Source: SZUA-36 sp963704855
GTDB taxonomy: Bacteria; Pseudomonadota; Gammaproteobacteria; Xanthomonadales; SZUA-36
Length of the DNA: 64,000 nucleotides
Assembly: GCA_963704855.1 (NCBI GenBank)
Contig: CAVPHY010000028.1
Span: 1 to 64,000, forward strand
Reading direction: 5' to 3'
Shown here: positions 9,223-18,134 of the stretch, one piece after another
How the letters are laid out: each line of letters starts with the position of its first letter
Numbering within the stretch: position 1 is the first letter of the stretch
Notes under the pieces: model-generated
Databases searched by the model: none
What the model was told of the DNA's origin: nothing
The model's input: the letters and a program-made list of their open reading frames with translations, nothing else
Program-made: the position numbers and the translations under genes

Positions 9223-10629
9223 ATGAAATTCAGTCTCAAAAGACTCCTGATGCATGCTGAGCTTTCTGCGGAAGAACGCCGCGCAGTGCTGGACGACCTG
9301 CTTGTTTTTGGCAAGGGCAACCGGCGGCAATTCCTGATTCGCATGGCTGTCCTGATGATTTTGTCCACTGTCATTGCAACATCGGGACTGCTGTCCGATT
9401 CTGCAGCCGTCGTGATCGGCGCGATGTTGGTTGCACCCATGATGAATCCCGTTATGGGCGCGGCCGGTTCTGTGGTCATGGGCTGGTCAGGCCGGTTTTA
9501 CCGATCGATTTGGCTGGTGCTTTTGATGGGTGTTGTCGCCGTGCTGCTGTCCATGGCAATCACGGCATTATCACCGGACATCGTATTCATGCCCGAGCAG
9601 GTCATGGCCCGCACCCGGCCAACCTTTTATGACCTTTTAATTGCATTAGCCGCGGGCAGCGCGGGGGCATATACCATCACGCACAAAGAGTCCGGCGCCA
9701 TACCCGGTGTCGCCGTCGCCGTTGCATTGCTGCCGCCATTGGCCTCGGCGGGTATATTGATCGTGGCAACTGAGCCGGAACTGGCCCTGCGCGCCCTGGT
9801 TTTGTTCCTGACCAACTTTATTGCGATGGTGCTAGCCGGTGCCCTGACTTTCATGGCTTGTGGCGTTTCACCCGCCTCGGCAAGACGGCGTTCGGCTGCA
9901 TTCATCAAGAGTCAGCTCTGGCTGTTTGCGTTGCTGATGCTTGCAGTCAGCGTGCCGCTTTATTTTTACAGCCAGAAAGTCATATTCAACTCAGAGTACA
10001 AGGCAGCCAAGTCGGAGTTGCTCCAGGCCTGGTTGAGAGAAAACGACCAGACCCTGACCAGCATCGATATCCGGATTGAAGACCGCATCATTTTTATGGA
10101 ACTCGAGGGCCCCAACCCTCCTGTGGGTATCCGCCGTTTATACGAAAGCGCCGTCAAACAGACTGGCATCAAAGACGCAGAAAAGCCATTCACGCTCAAG
10201 TACAACTGGACGCAGAAAGTTAGTGGCTCCTGGCCGATTAACTCCGGAGAAATTGCCGCTGCAGCCCAAAACGACTTGGAGCAGGAGAAGACTCTGCTGT
10301 CCAACGCCTGGGAGTGGGAGTTTACCCAGTACGACAGCGAAAGCGGATCGCGCCCTCTGGCCGGCGAATCCTACGTTGTGCGTTTCGAAAACCGCGGAAA
10401 AGTCCGTGTGACGGCTGCATGCGGCACCAAGACAGGTAAATTCAAACTGCGTGAGCGATCCATCCAGGTCGAAATGGCCCGACTGAACTGGTTTGACTGC
10501 CGTAAGGACAAAAACCTGCAGGTTTTTTTCGGCGATCTGCAACGAGGTTCGGACTTTTTTGTCAGCGAAGGCCAGATGCAAATTGTACTAACTACCGGTT
10601 CCGGCATAATGTACTTTAAGAAACGCTAA
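9223..10629 (+). CDS. DUF389 (TIGR00341-like) membrane protein
   Basis: The protein has 468 residues. The ATG at 9223 was chosen because longer frames run back through the terminator. After about 40 cytoplasmic residues there is a multi-helix membrane domain with family signatures SAAVVIGAMLVAPMMNP and GVAVAVALLPPLASAG. The last helix ends near VPLYFYSQ. A soluble domain of about 220 residues follows, with a Cys pair (AACGTKTG and WFDCRKD). The function of DUF389 proteins is not established. Confidence 0.8.
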   Translation: MKFSLKRLLMHAELSAEERRAVLDDLLVFGKGNRRQFLIRMAVLMILSTVIATSGLLSDSAAVVIGAMLVAPMMNPVMGAAGSVVMGWSGRFYRSIWLVLLMGVVAVLLSMAITALSPDIVFMPEQVMARTRPTFYDLLIALAAGSAGAYTITHKESGAIPGVAVAVALLPPLASAGILIVATEPELALRALVLFLTNFIAMVLAGALTFMACGVSPASARRRSAAFIKSQLWLFALLMLAVSVPLYFYSQKVIFNSEYKAAKSELLQAWLRENDQTLTSIDIRIEDRIIFMELEGPNPPVGIRRLYESAVKQTGIKDAEKPFTLKYNWTQKVSGSWPINSGEIAAAAQNDLEQEKTLLSNAWEWEFTQYDSESGSRPLAGESYVVRFENRGKVRVTAACGTKTGKFKLRERSIQVEMARLNWFDCRKDKNLQVFFGDLQRGSDFFVSEGQMQIVLTTGSGIMYFKKR

Positions 10630-10714
10630 CTCGGCGGCGGGGAGGTCTCGATAAATCCGCCCGCTTCGGTCAAATTTACCTGCAGCATCATGAACTGATG
10701 ATTGAGAGAAGAAG

Positions 10715-12133
10715 ATGAATTCCAGTGCCTTTCCTGTACACAATTCCGAAGCTAAATGGTTTTGTACCCGGACCATTCAGATACCCTTGAGAAAGCTGAC
10801 AGGGATTGTTGTCTTGCTATTAATGTTGACCGGTTGCGCCAACTACGGTGCTCCAAGAAATCTTCCGGCTCCTGATTCGAGTGTGGATGAAAAGTACTCA
10901 CTTTCTCAATGGGCATCGGCACACAATGACAAGGATGTCAGGTTAATATTGACGTTTTCTGGTGGAGGCACCCGGGCGGCCGCCTTGTCTTACGGTGTTT
11001 TGCAGGAGTTGCGCGATACTACCGTTAACCTTGATGGCAACGAATCGAGGTTGCTGGACGAGATTGATTACATCAGTTCGGTTTCAGGCGGAAGCTTCAC
11101 CTCTGCGTATTACGGTCTGCATGGCGATGGCATTTTCGAGAACTTTGAAAACGATTTCCTGCGGTATGACCTCGAAAAACACCTGCTTGTGAGAGCAATC
11201 AATCCACTCCTGTTATTCAGCAGAAAAGGCCGCACCCAATCGGCCATCAAGTACTATCAAAAATTCCTGTTCCATGATGTGACGTTCGCAGACATGATCC
11301 GCCCCGACCGCCCGATGATTATTATCAACGCATCCGACCTGGGGTATGGAATCAGGTTTTCTTTTATCCAGGAATATTTCGACCTGCTGTGTTCTGATTT
11401 ATCCACCTTTCCCGTAGCTGAGGCGGTTGCCGCTTCGTCTGCCGTGCCGGTTCTTTTTGACCCGGTTGTTGTGCAAAACCATGATACCTGCAGTGATATG
11501 CAATTAAGGGGTCCGGCTGCGCTGGATGAGGCTGATGAATATTATCAAGGCGAGAATTCGCCGGTCCTGATCTCTCAACTGAAGACCTATGGAAACAAGG
11601 ACAAGCGCAAGTTTGTACACTTCGTAGATGGTGGTATCACCGATAACCTGGGTTTGCGTGCCCTTTCTGATACCGTAACGGCATCTGGCGGTGCGAAAGG
11701 CGTCCGTAAAAGAATCATCAGTAAAGGCCAAAAAATACCCCGCCATATCGTGGTCATCATGGTTAACGCCGCAACTGCTTCCGATGCCGGGATGGATTCA
11801 AGCATTAAGAATCCGTCGGCGGCTCGTACGGTTAGCGCTGTAACCAGCCTGCAGCTAAGGCGTTTCGACGAGGATAGTATTCTGATCATCAAGGATGATC
11901 TGAGGAGTATGGCCGAGGCGCTTTCCACACCTGAACAACCGGTAAAGACACATTTCATCGATGTCAGTATTCAGGATGTGGAAAAACCCGATATTCTCGA
12001 ATTTTTGAACAATATCCCAACGAGTTTTTCGCTCTCCGATGACCAGGTAGACCGATTGATTGAGTCGGGTCGGGTCATATTGCGTAATAACCCGGAATTT
12101 ATAAATCTGGTGAAAGATTTAAACGTACGGTAA
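10715..12133 (+). CDS. Patatin-like phospholipase lipoprotein
   Basis: The protein has 472 residues. A long N-terminus leads to a lipobox (LLLMLTGCANYG), so the mature protein is probably lipid-anchored. Patatin motifs are all present: the oxyanion loop FSGGGTRAAA, the nucleophile elbow SVSGGSF (GxSxG-type) and the catalytic Asp in FVDGGITDN. This predicts Ser-Asp dyad acyl hydrolase activity on membrane lipids. Because the lipobox lies about 45 residues in, a start nearer to the hydrophobic segment is possible. Flanking genes are on the same strand but well spaced. Confidence 0.83.
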   Translation: MNSSAFPVHNSEAKWFCTRTIQIPLRKLTGIVVLLLMLTGCANYGAPRNLPAPDSSVDEKYSLSQWASAHNDKDVRLILTFSGGGTRAAALSYGVLQELRDTTVNLDGNESRLLDEIDYISSVSGGSFTSAYYGLHGDGIFENFENDFLRYDLEKHLLVRAINPLLLFSRKGRTQSAIKYYQKFLFHDVTFADMIRPDRPMIIINASDLGYGIRFSFIQEYFDLLCSDLSTFPVAEAVAASSAVPVLFDPVVVQNHDTCSDMQLRGPAALDEADEYYQGENSPVLISQLKTYGNKDKRKFVHFVDGGITDNLGLRALSDTVTASGGAKGVRKRIISKGQKIPRHIVVIMVNAATASDAGMDSSIKNPSAARTVSAVTSLQLRRFDEDSILIIKDDLRSMAEALSTPEQPVKTHFIDVSIQDVEKPDILEFLNNIPTSFSLSDDQVDRLIESGRVILRNNPEFINLVKDLNVR

Positions 12134-12278
12134 GTTAATCCACTCGCAACACCGTGCAGGCCCATTAATAAAAAGCGCGATGAGTTAAGGCCTTCATCGA
12201 CGGCGTGCCAGAAGGTCTCAAACTGCTCGCGATATACATTAAATAATTGTATTCGAGACCCTTTTTATCGAGGTAATC

Positions 12279-13820
12279 ATGTCTGGATTCTTTGTTGCTT
12301 TTTTGGACCCATTTTTCAAGTATCGACCAATCTACAACTGGTATGATTTACACAAACCCACGAATATGGAAAAAAAGGTGAGAGGGATTCAAATATTACT
12401 CAGAAGAACGTTTATTGTTGCATTTCTGATCGTCTGTTCACCCCTGTCTTTGGCTGCTGGCTCAGGAGAAATGGAGGTTTCATTTTTGGATGCCTGGTTA
12501 GAGGCGCAACGTAATAGTGATTTTCTTGAAGCCGAGGGCTTGAACATTGAAAGGGCGCAATTAAAACACGATGCGACCCGGGGCCTGTACTTTCCAAGGG
12601 TAGATTTGAATGCCGCTTATATTCAATTGGATGGGCCTGTAACGTTTGATGCGCTCGATCTCAACCCCTTGTCCGGTTTTGCCGAAAACCCGATTGGCGA
12701 ATCATTGATCGAATTGCTGGGCGGGCCGGCGGCGTTTAAAACCGATGTCAGCGATGAAAGATTTGGCCGCGTGGGTTTGAGTGCGATCTGGCCGGTATAC
12801 ACGGGCGGTAGAATTACCGCTGTCAGACAGGCGAGCCAGGCGCAAACAGAGATTGCCAAAGAGTCATTTGATTCTCAACGTCGTGTTTTATTTGAAGAGG
12901 TGGTGCGCATTTATTTTGGCGTTGCGCTGGCCCAGGAGAGCTTGGCTATTCGGCAACAGGAGGTCAAAGGGCTCGAGCATCACTTGAATAATGCGACAAA
13001 ACTGGAGGAACATGGGCAGATTGCGAAGGTTGAGCGTTTATCGGTTGCCGCTGCACTCGACCGCGCAGTGGTGGCACAAGAGCGCGCTGAGCGCGAACTG
13101 GGAATTGCGCAATTAACACTGGGTAAGTTGTTGATGCAGTCTGCAGAGTTAAGGCCGCAGGATGCGTTATTTATTAACGAAACCATACCTTCCGAGGATG
13201 AGTTTTCGGGACGCACCTTAGGTAATAGTCCGGTCCTGAGAGAATTGAAGGCGCGCGATAGCGAAGCTGGTGCACTTTTGAAGGTGCAAAAAGGACGGTT
13301 TCATCCCGAGGTTTTCGTGTTTGCCGATTATGAAGTGTATAAAGACGACACCATTGCATTTGAGTTGATACCGGATTGGCAGGTAGGAATTGGTTTGAAC
13401 TTTACGCTTGTCGACAACATTGGACGCAGCAAATCGATAGAAGCAGCACATAAAACGAAACAGGCCGTCGCAGAATTGTCACAGGGCGCTGAGCGTGCGC
13501 TGGATTTGGCTGCCCGTGTCGCCCATCGACAGGCTGAGCAGGCGATATCCGAATACCATGGTCTGAATTCGAGTGTTGAACTGGCCAATGAAAATCTGCG
13601 CCTCAGGGAAATTGCCTTCAACCAGGGTTTGAGCACCTCGGTTGACCTTGTTGATGCTCAGCTATTTCTTTCGGTGGTACATGCTGAACAGTCGGTTGCC
13701 GCCTATAAATTTGTGGCGTCTCTGGGGCGCCTGTTGGCATTAACTGGTGAAATGGACTCATTTACTGATTATCAAAGGCTGGGCAATCGCAGAATTGTTG
13801 GCTCTGGAGTAACTAAATGA
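12279..13820 (+). CDS. TolC family outer-membrane efflux protein
   Basis: The ATG at 12279 has GAGGT seven bases upstream, but the hydrophobic signal segment (TFIVAFLIVCSPLSLAAG) starts about 40 residues later. The ATG at 12366 may therefore be the true start, giving about 484 residues. The body has long amphipathic helices and the duplicated OEP pattern, with GLSAIWPVYTGGRI and the second-repeat segment QGLSTSVDLVDAQLFL, as in TolC-type trimeric channels. The stop overlaps the next start (ATGA), so it is translated with the HlyD-like adaptor downstream as the outer-membrane exit of that exporter. Confidence 0.85.
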   Translation: MSGFFVAFLDPFFKYRPIYNWYDLHKPTNMEKKVRGIQILLRRTFIVAFLIVCSPLSLAAGSGEMEVSFLDAWLEAQRNSDFLEAEGLNIERAQLKHDATRGLYFPRVDLNAAYIQLDGPVTFDALDLNPLSGFAENPIGESLIELLGGPAAFKTDVSDERFGRVGLSAIWPVYTGGRITAVRQASQAQTEIAKESFDSQRRVLFEEVVRIYFGVALAQESLAIRQQEVKGLEHHLNNATKLEEHGQIAKVERLSVAAALDRAVVAQERAERELGIAQLTLGKLLMQSAELRPQDALFINETIPSEDEFSGRTLGNSPVLRELKARDSEAGALLKVQKGRFHPEVFVFADYEVYKDDTIAFELIPDWQVGIGLNFTLVDNIGRSKSIEAAHKTKQAVAELSQGAERALDLAARVAHRQAEQAISEYHGLNSSVELANENLRLREIAFNQGLSTSVDLVDAQLFLSVVHAEQSVAAYKFVASLGRLLALTGEMDSFTDYQRLGNRRIVGSGVTK

Positions 13821-14797
13821 ATATGAAAAGAGTCGCATTATTAATCGTTATTGTGGCCGTGGCCGGTTGGATCGGCTGGACCTTCTGGCACGCATATCAG
13901 CCCGGGAAACTTGTATTGCAAGGGCAAATCGAGGCACAGCAATACAGCGTGGCTTCGAAAATTCCAGGCCGTATCTCCGAAGTTATGGTTCGTCGCGGCG
14001 ATCAGGTGGAAGTAGGCCAGTTGGTATTTACCATCGATAGCCCTGAACTGGAGGCGAAACTGGAACAGGCAAGGGGAACGGAACAAGTGGCCGGTGCGGC
14101 TGAGACCGCTGTGGATCGAGGAGCACGTGAGCAGGAGAAGCTGGCGGCACGCGATCAATGGCAAACCGCCAAGGCAGCCGAAGACCTGGCCTCCAAAACC
14201 TACCAAAGATTACAAAACCTGTTTGACGAAGGCGTAGCTTCCGAGCAACGTCGTGATGAGGCATTTGCTGCCTACCAGGCTACCCAGTACACCGCACAAG
14301 CTGCCTACCAGCTGTACTCACTGGCCGAGGAAGGTGCGCGCGACGAAACCCGGGATGCGGCTGCCGGTCAGGTTCGGGCAGCATCGGGCCTGGTGGCAGA
14401 GGCAGAAGCCCTGAAAAATGACCTGCGCATAAATAGTGCGTTTCAAGGCGAGGTTTCCAATGTCTTTCTGCATCCGGGCGAGCTCGCACCACAGGGTTTT
14501 CCGGTCGTGACCATCATCGATGTTTCACAGGCATGGGCGGTTTTTCAGGTTCGCGAGGATTTGCTTAAGCGCATTCCAAAGGGCTCTCAAATAGACGTTA
14601 TGATTCCATCTTTAGGGGACCAGACATTTGCTTTTGAAGTTCAGCACATCAGTGTCATGGGCGATTTTGCAACCTGGAGAGCAACCAATTCGACTGACGG
14701 CTATGACTTGAGAACATTTGAAGTGGAGGCACGCCCATCGAGCCCGATTGAAGGGCTGCGTGCGGGCATGACGGTTCTGCTGCAGTTTGATGACTGA
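13817..14797 (+). CDS. HlyD/MFP-type periplasmic adaptor subunit
   Basis: The protein has 326 residues. One N-terminal membrane anchor (VALLIVIVAVAGWIGWTFW) is followed by a biotinyl-lipoyl-like half motif GRISEVMVRRGDQVEVGQ, an Ala/Glu-rich coiled-coil hairpin and the second lipoyl half with AFQGEVSNVFLHPGE, then a beta barrel. This is the architecture of YhiI/EmrA-like adaptors that join an inner-membrane exporter to TolC. It overlaps the genes on both sides by a few bases. Confidence 0.85.
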   Translation: MNMKRVALLIVIVAVAGWIGWTFWHAYQPGKLVLQGQIEAQQYSVASKIPGRISEVMVRRGDQVEVGQLVFTIDSPELEAKLEQARGTEQVAGAAETAVDRGAREQEKLAARDQWQTAKAAEDLASKTYQRLQNLFDEGVASEQRRDEAFAAYQATQYTAQAAYQLYSLAEEGARDETRDAAAGQVRAASGLVAEAEALKNDLRINSAFQGEVSNVFLHPGELAPQGFPVVTIIDVSQAWAVFQVREDLLKRIPKGSQIDVMIPSLGDQTFAFEVQHISVMGDFATWRATNSTDGYDLRTFEVEARPSSPIEGLRAGMTVLLQFDD

Positions 14798-15959
14798 CAA
14801 TAGCATCACCCGGACATTCAGGTTGGAGCTGAGCGCGCTGCGAGCCAGTCGCTGGGAAACAGCATTGGCGGTCTGGTTACCGGCCTTGTTGGTTCTCGTA
14901 TTGTGGGCCATTTTTTCCGTTGGTATCCCGCGGGAATTACCTGTCGCCGTGGTTGACCTGGATCACAGTGCGCTTTCCAGAAAAGTGGTTCGTTACCTGG
15001 ATGCCAGTCCGGTGCTCAATGTTGTTAAATCATTTCCTTCTGTTCACGACGCACAGGCTTCCATTGAAAGCGGTGAAGTGTATGCGCTGATCAGCATTCC
15101 CGATAATCTGGAGCGCAGCGTGTACCGTGGTGAATCGCCGGCAGTGACGGTGTTTTTTAACGCGCAGTACTTGTTGGTGGCAAAGCTGATTTCTTCGACC
15201 ATGATCGAAATTGAAACCAATATCGCCGTTGAACTTGGGGTTGCGAAGATATTACCCAAGTTGCCGGTATTCAGTGCGGCAATGGCAGTATCGATGCCAG
15301 TCAGGGCGCAAATAACACCGCTTTATAACAGCAACCTCAGTTACACCCAGTTCCTGCTGCCCGGCATTGTTGCTGCGCTTTTCCAGGTGGTCATATGCAG
15401 CATGACGGTGCTCTCGATTGGCAGGGCATTTCAAAGCCGGTACCTGAAAGACTGGGCTGCCGATGGCGCCTGGAAGCTTCTCATTGGCAAGCTGTTGCCT
15501 TACACAATTTTGTATTTCATTTATGGCTTGCTTGCGCTTGGCTTCTTTTTTGTATCACTGAACTTTCCATTGCAGGGAACATTGTTTCCGCTGATACCAA
15601 CAGTTCTATTTTTTGTTCTGGCGTGTCAATCTCTTGGTGTGCTTTTCTTTGCGCTTGCGTTTGACATGGAGCTCGCACTGAGTCTTGCAGGTGCATTTTG
15701 TGCGCCCGCATTCGCCTTTCTGGGGATCACGTTTCCGCAGAGCGATATGTCAAAGTTTGCAGCATTCTGGCGCGAGTTGATGCCAGCGGCTCATTACATG
15801 GATGCCTATGTTTATCAGACGAGTTATGCCGCAGGCTGGGCAGGTCAATTACGACCTTCGCTGATTTTACTCTGCTTTTGCTTGCTGTTTCCGCTGTGTG
15901 TAAGCCTTATTCAATTTCGCTTGAGAAGAACCGATGACCAGGCTTATTCCGCGGCTTAA
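14790..15959 (+). CDS. ABC-2 type transporter permease 1
   Basis: The protein has 389 residues from the ATG at 14790, overlapping the adaptor stop. It shows the YhhJ-like ABC-2 layout: one N-terminal helix, a periplasmic domain of about 150 residues containing VAVVDLDHSALSRK, then five to six helices in the C-terminal half. No ATP-binding domain is fused to it. It presumably forms a heterodimer with the next gene product. Confidence 0.82.
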   Translation: MTDNSITRTFRLELSALRASRWETALAVWLPALLVLVLWAIFSVGIPRELPVAVVDLDHSALSRKVVRYLDASPVLNVVKSFPSVHDAQASIESGEVYALISIPDNLERSVYRGESPAVTVFFNAQYLLVAKLISSTMIEIETNIAVELGVAKILPKLPVFSAAMAVSMPVRAQITPLYNSNLSYTQFLLPGIVAALFQVVICSMTVLSIGRAFQSRYLKDWAADGAWKLLIGKLLPYTILYFIYGLLALGFFFVSLNFPLQGTLFPLIPTVLFFVLACQSLGVLFFALAFDMELALSLAGAFCAPAFAFLGITFPQSDMSKFAAFWRELMPAAHYMDAYVYQTSYAAGWAGQLRPSLILLCFCLLFPLCVSLIQFRLRRTDDQAYSAA

Positions 15960-17085
15960 ACTCGCTTTTGACGAGGTTTTTAAGGACGTCGCTGTGTTGA
16001 TCACAGTGTTTGGAGGCTTGCTGTTTTATGCGGCACTTTATCCTCAACCCTACATGACCAATTTGCCCGAGCAGCAACCGGTGGCCATGGTAGACATGGA
16101 TCACTCGACGGCAAGTCGAAAGCTGTCCAGGTGGATAGATGCATCTCCCGAGGTAGAGATTCGTCACCAGGTCAATAGTGTGGCAGAAGCCAGGCAGCTG
16201 CTTCTGGATGGTGAAGTTCGTGGCGTCATCACCATTCCGGATAACTTTATGAGGGACAGTCTGCTAGGCCGTAGCCCGGTAATTGGTCTTGCCGGTGATG
16301 CCAATTATGTTTTGGTTTTCGCGACCATTGTTGAGGGTGCGGCCGGTGCTGTACAGGCCGTTGGCGCCGAACTTAGCCTGCTGACCTTAGTGACTCAAGG
16401 TGAGCCGATCAGCGCTGCATTGCAAAACTGGATGCCTGTACGGTTCAACTCGCGCCCTTTGTTCAATGTCAGCATGGGCTACCTTGGTTATGTGATTCCC
16501 GCGGTATTTATCCTGATTCTGCACCAGACAATGCTACTGGCATCCGGCCTGGTCGGCGGCCATTTTAATCAGCGTCTTGACGCAGGTTTACTGAGCGGCC
16601 AGACATTGAGTCCAATTGCCATTCTCACTTCCAGGTTTATCGTAATGTTTTTGCTTTACCTGGTCATGGCGCAATTTTTTATGGGTATTTGTTTCCAGTT
16701 TTATGGCATCAACCGGGTGGCCAGTCTGAATGATCTGCTATTGATGATTTCGGCGTTCACTGCTGCGACCGCATCGCTCGGGCTGCTGATTGGGGCAATA
16801 CTTCCTCGCAGGGAGTTGGCGGCACCGCTGGTCATGATCAGCTCTCTGCCTTTGGTATTTTCCGCCGGTTTTGTATGGCCACTGGAGTCCATCCCAGAGC
16901 CCATCAGGTCACTCGGCGCCATCGCGCCAAGCACGCCGGCGATCCAGGGATTCCTGAAACTCAACCAGATGGGTGCCGATTTTGCCGGCGTCATCCATCA
17001 TTGGCTATGGCTCGCAGGCATGGCCGTGGTGTTTTTCGTGGCTGCATGGTTCGTCTTGCGGCAAAGAATCATGAAACAACAGTAA
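15934..17085 (+). CDS. ABC-2 type transporter permease 2
   Basis: The protein has 383 residues. It starts 26 bases inside the preceding gene after GAGAAGAA. The topology matches permease 1, including the paired periplasmic motif VAMVDMDHSTASRK, so the two are paralogues. It is the last gene of the TolC/HlyD/permease operon. No ATPase gene with Walker motifs lies next to it or elsewhere in the window, so energy must come from a distant gene product if this is a true ABC exporter. Confidence 0.82.
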   Translation: MTRLIPRLKLAFDEVFKDVAVLITVFGGLLFYAALYPQPYMTNLPEQQPVAMVDMDHSTASRKLSRWIDASPEVEIRHQVNSVAEARQLLLDGEVRGVITIPDNFMRDSLLGRSPVIGLAGDANYVLVFATIVEGAAGAVQAVGAELSLLTLVTQGEPISAALQNWMPVRFNSRPLFNVSMGYLGYVIPAVFILILHQTMLLASGLVGGHFNQRLDAGLLSGQTLSPIAILTSRFIVMFLLYLVMAQFFMGICFQFYGINRVASLNDLLLMISAFTAATASLGLLIGAILPRRELAAPLVMISSLPLVFSAGFVWPLESIPEPIRSLGAIAPSTPAIQGFLKLNQMGADFAGVIHHWLWLAGMAVVFFVAAWFVLRQRIMKQQ

Positions 17086-17190
17086 AAGCGAAAAAAGTGA
17101 AGCGATAAAGGCTATAAGCGACTGCGGCCGTATGTCACCACCGAGAAGAAAGCCAGGAGTGGCTGCCCCTCCTTATTGACGAACAACGGG

Positions 17191-17244
17191 AAGAACCGAG
17201 GGGGAAAGAACCGAGAGAGCGGAAGAACCGAGGGAAGAACCGAG
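17191..17244 (+). repeat. Four copies of AAGAACCGAG
   Basis: Exact copies lie at 17191, 17206, 17223 and 17235, separated by short purine-rich spacers. The spacing is irregular (15, 17 and 12), so this is not a CRISPR array or a clean tandem repeat. Confidence 0.75.
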
Positions 17245-17295
17245 ACACCCTGAGGTGACCGGAATAAAATGTAAACTATGTCTCACTAAGCACAC

Positions 17296-17406
17296 TCAAC
17301 ACCAACTGGCCTCCAGGGTCGGAGGCTTCGCCAACTCCTCGATATGGGCGTTGAGGATACGGTAGCCCACATTGCCATAAAGGATCTGGCGGCCTTCGCT
17401 TTCAAC
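17296..17406 (-). pseudogene. Possible C-terminal remnant of a lost gene
   Basis: On the minus strand a frame of 36 codons with no start reads ESEGRQILYGNVGYRILNAH and ends in TGA after LEASWC. It has the character of a real protein tail, but a stop codon lies just upstream and no start is present. Origin in a transposase is possible; I do not recognise the family. Confidence 0.25.
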
Positions 17407-17449
17407 AATTTAAAGCATTCATACTGGCAGGAGTAATGCGGAGTAAGGG

Positions 17450-17496
17450 CCCTGGTCGTGGCGCATGGGGCTTGCTAAAAAACACCACGACCAGGG
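17450..17496 (-). terminator. Long inverted repeat at the end of the spy-like gene
   Basis: Perfect 12-base arms CCCTGGTCGTGG (17450-17461) and CCACGACCAGGG (17485-17496) lie just past the stop codon of the minus-strand gene. The loop is 23 bases and contains a T-run when read on the minus strand, but no T-run follows the hairpin, so termination is only a guess. Confidence 0.4.
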
Positions 17497-17511
17497 TTGG
17501 GAGTCTAAATA

Positions 17512-17951
17512 TCAGGGGTTAAATACACAGTCGCCCGTGCCTCTGCCACCACCAAACCCGCGATCAGCACGAGCCTCTTCGAAGGCCTGTTTCATCTGTT
17601 CACGTTCCTGCAGTTGTGCTGCAAAAAGAGCCTGCTGTTCCGGGGTCAGTACTTCCATGATTTGCGTATGGGTGCTTTCACGGAGTTCCTCAGACATCGC
17701 CCGGCATTTTTCCCGCTCTTCCTCACGCAATAGCTGGGATTCTTCAAAAATAAGCGCGATTTCTGCGGCCTGGGTCTCGTCGAGTCCAAGGTGTTCGGTC
17801 AGGCGATCGACCGGATTGCCGGGGTTGCCGCGGTGGTTGTCAGCCATATTTCCATTACCGCCCTGGGGCCCTCCGGGCCGCCGTTCTGTTGTGCAATGGC
17901 CATACCGGAGGTGAGTAGAAGTACGAGTCCTATAAGTAAAGTCTTTTTCAT
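17512..17951 (-). CDS. Spy/CpxP-like periplasmic protein (one-base deletion near the N-terminus)
   Basis: The signal peptide MKKTLLIGLVLLLTSGMAIA starts at 17951 after GAAGGAAAC. The mature part (LTEHLGLDETQAAEIALIFE, then VLTPEQQALFAA) carries the LTxxQ-type motifs of Spy/CpxP chaperones. The two parts are in different frames. Adding one C to the CCCC run near 17865-17870 joins them as GPEGPQGGNG, giving about 146 residues, close to E. coli Spy. Translation from the internal ATG at 17847 would lack the signal. It is divergent from the BaeS-like kinase, matching the known control of spy by BaeSR in E. coli. Confidence 0.72.
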
Positions 17952-18134
17952 GTCAGTTTCCTTCTTTGGTTTAGCTGGTCCCCGGAAACCAATTCGAATC
18001 TCCGGGCGTTTTTGACAGCCTCTACTTTGGACTTCGAATTGGAATCAAATTTGAAGAAAATAAGGAGATTGAGCCCGGCCTGTTGTCCGTTTTGCACAGG
18101 TGGTGCAGGATATGGATATGCGGGATACATATCG

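Larger units (their letters stand above)
17086..17511. other. Gene-poor patch with short repeats and a peptide remnant
   Basis: No intact gene is visible in these 426 bases. They contain four copies of a 10-base repeat, a short minus-strand frame ending in a stop that looks like the tail of a lost gene, and a 12-base-arm inverted repeat next to the spy-like gene. This looks like the debris of a mobile or duplicated segment. Confidence 0.5.

Noticed and set aside
12195..12246. Short plus-strand peptide-like stretch (AFIDGVPEGLKLLAIYIK then stop) before the TolC gene
   Set aside because: It has an upstream stop, no start codon and only about 20 codons; it could be a gene remnant but the support is too thin to list.
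12210..12266. Long-loop hairpin GGTCTC/GAGACC followed by five T after the patatin gene
   Set aside because: The arms are only six bases with a loop of more than 30, so it is not a convincing terminator.
17191..17244. Possible CRISPR array
   Set aside because: The repeat is only 10 bases, the spacers are 2-7 bases and irregular, and no cas gene is present.
17512..17847. Spy-like protein starting at the internal ATG
   Set aside because: It would lack any signal peptide, while a perfect signal peptide lies just upstream in a frame one base away from it.
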